From contig CM034312.1 of assembly GCA_019925795.1 (NCBI GenBank), forward strand, positions 86,431,528-86,495,527: a stretch of 64,000 nt of DNA, written 5' to 3'. Of the stretch, positions 56,370 to 64,000 are shown piece after piece (the stretch's first letter is position 1; every line of letters begins with the position of its first letter). Both the position numbers and the translations under genes were made by a program. This stretch comes from Dendrobium chrysotoxum (taxonomy: Eukaryota > Streptophyta > Magnoliopsida > Asparagales > Orchidaceae). The notes beneath the pieces are model-generated. The model had not been told where the DNA came from. It ran no database searches and worked only from the letters and a program-made list of their open reading frames with translations.

Positions 56370-58151
56370 AATGTGGGGAAGTGAGCAGTTTTGGGGACCA
56401 GGATTGGGGAGAAGAGATGTATTAGCAGTGGCTGCTGTGGGTGATGGGGGAGAAGAGATGTGAGGTGATGTGCTGGAAACTGGGACAAGATTGAGGAGAG
56501 TGTTAAGTTCGGTTGCAGCGGTGAACTCTGTGGAGGAGGGGCTTAGTTTGTGAGAAGATTGACAGTTTGAGCCATGGGAAACAGGCACGATTGACGGCTT
56601 TGAGAACTGAGATGGTGGCATGTTGGTGATCTTTTGTATAGGAGATGTTAAGGTAATTTCATTTCAGTTGATTTAGAGGGCATGGTTAAGTTCTAACAAA
56701 CTGTAGGAATGATTGTTGGATGCAGGAAACGGTAAACGGTGGCTTTTAGAAGCGTCGTAGTAAATATAGATAGTGGAGCCACAGGAGAGATGCAGATAGT
56801 TGGTTGTTGTTTTGAAATTTCTGAAAGAGAGGATTTGTTGGGATCTTCGAGTCTTCTGCACCATAAATCTGCGGTGGAGAGGGTGGACTGCAGCGCATGA
56901 GTGGTTCGTGAGAAGACTGGAAAGAAAGAGGGTACAGGCCATTAGAGTGGCGACCTGAAGAATGATTCAATTTGTCTTCACTGGTAAGTTTGTGGGATGT
57001 GAAGAAGGTTAGGGAGGAGAAGCTTATGTTGAGGCATCAGCATGGCACATGTGCCTGTGTGGGAGATCAATAAAGGTTTTCTGTAGCCGACAAGTACTTG
57101 GCCCAGGCTGTTGTGTGGAGCGGAAAGTTGGAGGCGGTTAATGTAGGAAGTTGGATGAGAGATCGCACCTGAAGTGAAAAACAAATCAAGTGGGGACGGG
57201 TTAGGCGAAGGCACCAGAGCTTTTGATGTTTGATGATCAGTAGACGAGGGGTAAGACAAGCTTCGATCGGTGCCAGCAGTTGAGGGCAAAATGTCTTCTT
57301 TTGCCGCAGATTTGACATGAAATGATTGGAGAGGATTGTCGGCCATCTCTTTTGGATGAAATGGAGTGTCCTTCATGTTTGGACAGGTAGTTCTGACAGT
57401 TACAGTCGTGCCCACGAGAGAATATGTAGTTGGTTCAGCATCGGTAAGCTAAAAGAGCCAGATGGGAACAATAAACTGCTTCTAAGTTCATTGTTGATGT
57501 TGATTTTCTCACTGTATAGGTGGGAGTAAATATCATCTAGGCTGCTGGGTGTGAATCTAATTCTAATGGCTGCTTTGAAGGTTTATTAAGTGGAGGCAAA
57601 TCATCGAGGATGTGAAGATCTTTGTGGTCTTTGTGACAGCCAGCAAAGGCAATGTTGTTGACAAGAGTTTTTATTTGAGTGAGGTGTCCCGCCATGGTGT
57701 TGAATTTCATAGAGATGTTGTTAGTTCATTTTTCAATTAAATAATTCGAGAATAATTTGTGGACTGCAGACATCTTTCCATGGTTGATCAAATTTCAAAG
57801 CAGGTGCCTTAAGTTTAGGACATAGGGGTGGATAGAGGGGCCGGGTGATGGTTGAGTATAAAGCTGCAGCAAGATTGTGGCCAGTGAATCATGCAGCGGT
57901 GTAATGAAGGGTAGGAAGAATAAGAACTGTAACATTCATGGTAGTTTTGGCGAGGCGAGCTGTGGAACCATCTAGAAATCCATTTAATCTGTTGGCCTTG
58001 AAGATTTTGATAATTTGGGATCTCCACAATTTGTAGATGTCATGTTGAGTTGAACCGTGATGATGTTCAGATTTGACATGAGAATTTTAAGTGGATTGGA
58101 GTGGAATGGAATGGGTTCTTCATTGAGAGAGGAAGAAGGAGATTGCCCCAT
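56370..58151 (-). pseudogene. Ty1/copia gag-protease-pre-integrase pseudogene, unit 3
   Basis: Counterpart of the copies in units 1 and 2. Gag ATG at 58151. The zinc knuckle lies at 57317-57276. The best-preserved protease frame (57415-56978) has TSGAISHPTSYINRLQLSAP and QVLVGYRKPLLISHTG. Pre-integrase motifs at 56970-56746 (NGLYPLS) and 56942-56673 (KSHRLPFPASNN). Frameshifts throughout. No reverse transcriptase. The shared truncation in all three units means that the element was already partial when the unit multiplied. Confidence 0.85.
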
Positions 58152-58329
58152 TGTTGTAATAAGCGAGAGGAAGAGAGAATGCACAATGCTGTTAAGAAAG
58201 CATACCTTGAAGAATTACAGAGAACTAAAAAGAAGCAAAAACAGATAGTAGGAACAGAGAAAACTAAGAGTAAGAACCAAGAACCTCACATCTTTACATT
58301 CATATACAATACAACACAATATTGATGGA

Positions 58330-58601
58330 TATATACACTAAACATGCTAGAGTATGGGAGTTTTATTGAACTTTATGTGTATTGAACTTTATTGTTCAGA
58401 TTCTTTGATGCAGGTAGTGTTGAATGGCTGAAAAGAGAACGCATTACTCGCAGCTGCTCCACTTCCTGCTGTGCTTGGTATGAGTACTGCTTGTGGTCAT
58501 TTGGTTACTGCCTTTTATCCAGAATTGAGCTGATTAGCTTTGTATCCTGCAACAAAACTCCGTTTAAGGCCATCATAGCTATATGCAAAAGAAACTCTTA
58601 A
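58330..58601 (+). other. Unidentified conserved exon-like segment, copy 3
   Basis: Counterpart of 18185-18454. GSVEWLKRERITRSC in one frame, NALLAAAPLPAVLG in the other. Both still open to the same stops. A short duplication of TATTGAACTTTAT sits at 58362-58392. Confidence 0.35.
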
Positions 58602-60600
58602 ATTTTTATAAGAAAAATTTTTTTTTTAAGATGTTGTGAGTATAATTAAAATTTTTCCTCTTTTCAAAGTTAAAGAACAATTTTCTTATAACTATAACAT
58701 TCTTACAAATTTCTTTGTGAAAAATCTCTGTCAATACAAAAAATTTCTGAAGAAGTGCAATAAAGGTTGCTGCGAAACAGAAATAAAATAGTGATTTGTA
58801 AAGCAAAATTGTGAAAAACATGTACTCAGCGCAATTATAGCTGTTACTTTTACTTCAGAGTTCTTTCCCACAGCTGAAGATATTCTGTCCCCAACTTCTT
58901 CTGGGAGTGTTTAAGCAGTTCATTTACTATAACTAATATATTTTATTTGCTAATTGCAGCATATCTCAGCCTAAATTAACTGTCAAAACTCAATGCAAAT
59001 GATCTTAAATACATCCATAGAACACTATACTAAGCAATCAAGAGTAGATATGCATAGGCCTCTCTGAATGCAGACTTGTAGAGATCTTCCACAATTTTTA
59101 GTAAGGATTACTTAAACAAATACATCAATTAGCTATACCTGACGCACCTTATATCTACTCTCCATTGTTTATCTTGTGCCATTAATTTAAGCATTTAATA
59201 AATCCTCTGCAACTCCTTGCAGCCAGCCATTCAATAGCATCTCCAAATCTTCCTTGCAAACTTGGCTTCGTTTGAGACAATTTTCTTACTATTTTGCTTT
59301 TCAGATCACAACTATAGTTTCTATTTGGCTATTATTTTTCACTATTTAAAAAAAAAATGTCAGAAAGTTACTTTCTAAAACAACTTTTAAAAAAAATATT
59401 TTTTACACAACAACTTTACAACCACCTTTATAAAAAACTGTAATCTTCACAGATGAATCTTTAATTTTGTCAAACACTTAGTGTAAGCACACCATTAATA
59501 AATGAAGATTACTCATTTTTCAGCATTATTTTTCAGAGAAAAGAAAATATTGTGCTAAATATTTTGATATAAATATTTTTCAAGATTAAAAATGAGTAAT
59601 TAAAATATTGCAAATATTCATTAGTTTTTTATATGAAATTTGAGATATAATTGATATTGTACCCTCCTTAATTTGCAACTACAATATTTTAGAAAAGTTC
59701 ATACTTTTTCAGCGATGATATTGAAATCAAACAAAATATTTGTTTCATGCTCGACTATAAATCAAAATCATTTTGAGTCAATTCGACTCAAAATAATTTT
59801 GATTTTAGGTCGACTCAAAATTATATATATATATATAATTTTGAGCCGATAAAAATTCTATTCGATTAAATCAATATCAGCAAATTTTAAATCTGCTCAA
59901 TTTGATTTCGAAGCGAAGCTTCAATCTAATTGAGTTGATTTTGAATCAGATCAAAATTTAATAAAAATTACTAATTTTTAGTTTTTTTAATAGAAGATAA
60001 TAATAATAATAAAATGGATTGGCAATGGGTGGCGACATCAAAATATTTAATGAGGGGTTGATAGGGACAAAGACAACAAATTAATATTCTCTCTCTCTAT
60101 CTCTATCTTTCTTTGTTTGAATGAAGCAATATTTTCCATCTGAATCATTGAATGTTTTTTATTCATTTCAAATCATTATGTTGACAAAGCCAAAATCTTT
60201 TAGTCAACAAACAAAAGCATTGTAAGTTGTCGGAAATTGCAGTTGTACCTTAAGAAGATACAATCCAAAATTGCAGTTGTACCTAAAAAAAGGTCAATCT
60301 TGTAAAGAAAGAAATCTGGTTATTATATTTTTAGTTAATTATTAAGGTGAGGGGTAGCAGTCAGGTTGATCATGGTGAGAGATAAGGAATCTTTATCTCA
60401 TGATTTGATGAGTATTTTTATAAGTTGACAGTTTGGCTGTGGCAGGCACAAAGGAGGGTTTTGTCTTAATAGAATGATGAGGCGTCGCTTTTAATGATTT
60501 GGCAAATTCATTAGTGACTAATTAATATTTAATTAGTTTTGTTAATTAAAGTGGTGACTCAGGTCAAAGTCGTCATTAGATAATTAAAATATTAGAAAGC
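58602..60600. other. AT-rich non-coding tail of unit 3
   Basis: Same layout as 18455-20486, with a MITE-like terminus at about 59264 and a short AT repeat at 59821-59838. No gene. Confidence 0.5.
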
Positions 60601-61960
60601 CTTCTTCCGCCGAACCCACAGTCCGATTAGGCGTCGCTTTAAATAATCGCCGAAACATAAAACATCGCCAAACTTGCGCTATTAATGCTAACCTGCACTA
60701 ATTAGACCATCGGGTCGGCCCGGAGAGGCATGCTTGTTGGCCCACCAAGTTAAATGCTGACCTCAAACCAGATTTCAAATTGACTCAATTTTTTTTATTA
60801 AATATATGAAAAAATATTATATTATGTATTATATATAATTTAAATATTTATTTCTATTTAAATTTGAAGTTAATATGAATTTTTTTTTTCAAGCAATTTA
60901 TGAGAACAATTTTGAAACTGAACTAAAAAATTTGAGTTCGGGCATGAGCACGTGGGGGCGAAGGGGGCGTAGGTGAGCACGATCTGCGTGAGTGCGGGCT
61001 TTGGAGTGGCCTAGGGTATGGGAGGGGGAGCTTGCACAAGCACGGGCGCGGGTTCGTGTGCCAATGGGAGTGTGGGAGGGCTCATTGCGGAGTATGGGTG
61101 CGAACGCGAGATCGTTGTAGGTCAGGGGTGACCAGAGTCATTTTTAGGTTGATTTCGATTTTCCAGGTCAACCTAAACCCAACCCAATTTTAGAAACGGG
61201 TCAGAAAATAAAACCCGAACCCGACTCGTCTGGCAAACGGGTTGACCCAAACCCGACATTTCCCCCATCGAGTTAGGGTCAGGTTTCAGATCGGGTCAAG
61301 TATTGACACCTTTTAACTAGGATGAGATTTGGGGTTGGTATTGATTATGGGTGTTGACCCTGTTTGCGATAATAAGTATCAATTTTGATGTAAATAATAG
61401 ATATAGTGCTTGCTCCCAATGACATGCGTCGGTTGTTTGTGCTGATTACAAGCATTAATCTTGTTGGTCGATAACGGGCATTGTTGTTGGTGTCATGATG
61501 AGTGTTATAGTTTATGTTGATGATGACAAATATAAGGTATGTCCCAAGTTGAGCTCAAAATATGTTAAAATAGGGTATATTTATAATTTTTTTAGAAGAA
61601 CATCCTAGATAGTTTGACCAAAAATTAAAACAATTCATCAAATGGCCTGAGTTAATTTATTTTGATCGTATGTTCTTTTTGGGCATATATCTCTTAATAA
61701 TATCACAGTTAGACGATCTTAAGCTTGTCAAATTTATCCTTTTGAGATAAGTTTTGATTGTAAATTAGTTCATATTGAGCTTTTATAATTTAAAATTTGA
61801 TAATGAAAATTTTTAATTGAAATATTTGCTTCATGATTCGTGTTTGATTTGATAAACATTCTAATGCTACATTAAAGATACTCATGCAAAATAAGAATTC
61901 ACAATGGTGATGTTAAATTAACAAAAATATATATTTTAAAAATATATGATTAATATAACG
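60601..61960. other. Mixed stretch without a gene
   Basis: 60600-60740 has U/P-associated words (AATCGCCGAAACATAAAACA, CATCGGGTCGGCCCGG) without a P block. 60940-61110 is G-rich. 61140-61320 is dense in AACCCGACCC/GGGTCAGG-like words, common in dispersed plant repeats. The rest is AT-rich. Confidence 0.45.
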
Positions 61961-62007
61961 TGTGAGAGCATTATAAATGATAATTTATTTCCTATAATTA
62001 ATAACTT

Positions 62008-62120
62008 AGGAGAATTGGGCTCAAACAAGTCATCCACATGTCAGTATTGGATGCTGGCAAACTCTAGTATGCTGTGTTTGAAATATTATTCAGAAAAATG
62101 CTATTTTGCTAATTATATTT
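62008..62120. repeat. U block, copy 7
   Basis: GGAGAATTGGGCTCAAACAA, GTCATCCACATGTCAG, GCTGTGTTTGAAATATTATT, AATGCTATTTTGCTAATTAT. Confidence 0.7.
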
Positions 62121-62267
62121 CAAATAATTCCATCAATTTAACTAGACAAACCAACCCAGGATTTTCGCTGACCAGCGCCTGGCCCACCCTCCAACTATGC
62201 TCTGCTTTAAATAATCGCCAGTCAGATAAAAGATCGCCAAACATGCATCGGGTCGGCCCGGCACAAA

Positions 62268-62372
62268 AACCATCCACGTGGCAGTTCAATGTAAGCATTG
62301 GCTGCCAGCAAATTCCGTTAGTATGCTATTTTCAAAATATTCAATAGAACCATGCCATTTTGCTAATTTTAA
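62268..62372. repeat. U block, copy 8
   Basis: CCATCCACGTGGCAG (perfect CACGTG core), TAAGCATTGGCTGCCAGCAA, ATTCCGTTAGTATGCTATT, CCATGCCATTTTGCTAATTT. Lies about 240 bp after copy 7, so the U block is itself tandemly repeated here. Confidence 0.7.
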
Positions 62373-62499
62373 TGATAAAAAGGTAACGGCGCAGGTTTGG
62401 CGATTATTTGATGAGCAGATATAGAGGTGGGCCAGGCTCGGAGAGGGAGGCATCCCGATCAAACGAACGTGTAATTAACGGCGGAGATGAGCCAAGTTA

Positions 62500-62551
62500 G
62501 AAAGACCAGGTCCATGCAATGATTTTTTCCGGGCTGCCCGTGGGCTCCACG
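62500..62551 (+). repeat. P block, copy 7
   Basis: GAAAGACCAGGTCCATGCAA, TTTTTTCCGGGCTGCCCGTG, GGCTCCACG. Not followed by copia sequence or by an obvious TATA box, so the block exists independently of the copia element. Confidence 0.75.
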
Positions 62552-63057
62552 TCCTCTCCACGACCACGAAATCTCCACCTAACTTCCATGTGACCTCCTC
62601 TCTCGTCCACATCTCTAGCAATTTCCCAACAAGATTCCCATCACTAAGCAATTTTTCTACTCTAAAAGTCTATCCACTACATTTTTTATCATCTCTATTT
62701 TATTAATCCCACCATTAAAAACTCATTAGTCCCGGTAAAAAACCTCTAATCTCAGAATTTATGTCCTCCTAATCCTCTCACATCATGAGCCAGAAGACTT
62801 TTTCTTTTAAAAAAATTACTTAATTATGCTCTTAATTAATTAACAATTTCTTTCATCTTTGCACGTCTTACTCCTTCCATGTGGTGGTGGATCATGCCAT
62901 GGAAATCAATTAATCCTTTGCTTACGATCTGAGGAATGCAAGATTTGCATGTGGACTCTATCTTTAATTATTTACACCGCTTGCCATGCATCATATTAAT
63001 TTTGCTTATAATATAACTCTCACAGACCATCACAATTACTTTTTTGAAAGCTAACGT
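62552..63057. other. Stretch right of the last P block
   Basis: C/T-rich to 62680, then AT-rich. No gene or repeat identified. Confidence 0.4.
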
Positions 63058-63181
63058 AAAAAAGCTATCCCAAATGAAGCCGTTAGAACAGCTTTTGGGA
63101 ACTGCTTTTTCTCAGCTTTTAAGAATTTTCTGTGCTGAAAAGCTTCTATAGAAAGCAAAAAATTATCCAAAAAAAATCTTA

Positions 63182-63279
63182 GATTTCGTTTGGGACGACT
63201 TTCTTACTGCTTCTTAAAACGACTTTCTGACAAGAAAGCTGCTTTAAGAAACAGTAAGAAAGCCGTCCCAAACAAAGGC
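63182..63279. mobile_element. Tourist-like MITE, 98 bp
   Basis: Inverted ends GATTTCGTTTGGGACGAC and GCCTTTGTTTGGGACGGC, pairing on through TTTCTTACTG. Target duplication TTA at 63179-63181 and 63280-63282. Same family as 672-800. A partial relative ends at about 63090 (GCTATCCCAAATGAAGCC). Confidence 0.85.
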
Positions 63280-63282
63280 TTA

Positions 63283-64000
63283 ATCAGATAATATATATGT
63301 AGAGCTGGTAATTAATTTATATTTTCTCCTCTTCACCAGCTTGTTGTCATGTGGATCTCTGAAGCAGTTGACCCTCCAGCAAGCACTGATCAGCTTCATG
63401 CCATTCTTGGGTAGATCATCAAGTTTCTACTTTAGGCTGTGTCAATAAATTTTCCCATGGATATTCTTCTTTAGTTAATCTCTGTTTGATTTTCCACCTT
63501 CTTTACTTAGTTTTTTTTTTCCTTAAATTTTCTTACTGTTTTACATATGGGGGGAAGATATGGTAATGTTGTTTGGCCAAGTTGAGGGAGAAGTGGCAGC
63601 AATAATATATAATAAATGGCTCCATCAAGTCATGTCCACAGCCAATTGGCTAAGGAATTGGGACTTTCATATATTTATACATTCTTATTCCTCTGAGGCA
63701 CTGATCCCTATGCACTGAGTAATTATTTTTTCTTACTTTGCTTATGATGCAAAACAATATCATGTTTTTTGATAGATTAAATAAACATTGCATTTAATGA
63801 TTTCATTATAAATTTTTTTTTTTCAAGGCTTGATATTATGATCGACAAATATTATAAATATTTTAGGTTTATGATCGGTACTGATCTTAGGATTTTCAAT
63901 TTATTTTGATTATAATTTGTTATATAACTAATTTGTACTATATTTTTGTTTTCGAATGATTGCGAGGAAATTTCTGACAACTATGACCCAGTGTACTATT
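63283..64000. other. AT-rich end of window
   Basis: No gene firmly seen. A short open run after a TTCACCAG at about 63340 (MWISEAVDPPASTDQLHAIL, stop at 63415) looks protein-like but is too short to assign. Confidence 0.35.

Larger units (their letters stand above)
55870..60600. repeat. Third, internally shortened copy of the repeat unit
   Basis: The left part (55870-56290) resembles 1690-2270. The rest (56291-60570) resembles 16129-20486 and 36137-40384. The roughly 14-kb interior with foldback, LINE, palindromic LTR and hAT remnant is absent. It therefore shows the unit either before the interior was gained or after it was lost. At its right end it matches unit 1 through GTGGTGACTCAGGTC. 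It lies immediately right of the gypsy element. Confidence 0.85.

Overview
This window is plant nuclear DNA, almost certainly angiosperm. It is AT-rich and dominated by transposable elements. The plant signals are a spliced cytosolic ribosomal protein L23 exon, a Tat-lineage Ty3/gypsy element with a second (archaeal-type) RNase H, Ty1/copia gag with a CCHC knuckle, L1-type and RTE-type LINEs, hAT pieces and Tourist-like MITEs. I cannot name the species. The only recognisable host coding sequence is the last exon of the RPL23 (uL14) gene at 875-957.

Layout. 1-1140: 3' end of RPL23, with a 129-bp MITE in its last intron. 1988-20455 (unit 1) and 21975-40384 (unit 2): a direct tandem duplication with a period of about 20 kb. 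Each unit carries, in order: a conserved promoter-like block (U then P), a copia-derived piece with a 277-bp LTR and primer-binding site on the minus strand, a 935-bp foldback element, a dead full-length-like L1-type LINE of about 5 kb, a degenerate 85-bp tandem repeat, a solo-LTR-like element packed with ATCGTCC-N-GGACGAT palindromes, a hAT transposase 3' remnant, a second P block, a minus-strand copia gag/protease/pre-integrase pseudogene, and about 2.4 kb of AT-rich DNA. A third, short unit (about 55870-60600) has the two outer ends but lacks the 14-kb interior.

40384-44990: a 5'-truncated RTE LINE (about 41360-41910) and a non-autonomous hAT element with an exact 8-bp target duplication (42416-43257). 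44996-55562: a complete Tat-lineage gypsy element with LTRs, a CCACT target duplication, PBS, PPT and gag-pol in one frame broken by eight stops. Between integrase and the 3' LTR it carries an intact antisense gene; one 74-bp GT-AG intron joins two exons into a predicted 533-aa protein with a Transposase_28-like domain and a coiled coil. 60600-64000: AT-rich DNA, two more U blocks, a P block and another MITE.

There is no operon logic here. The elements are mostly dead and nested. The main questions are the antisense spliced gene, the seven-copy U/P block, the palindrome array, and the uneven divergence between the two 20-kb units. All divergence figures are hand counts by eye, not alignments.
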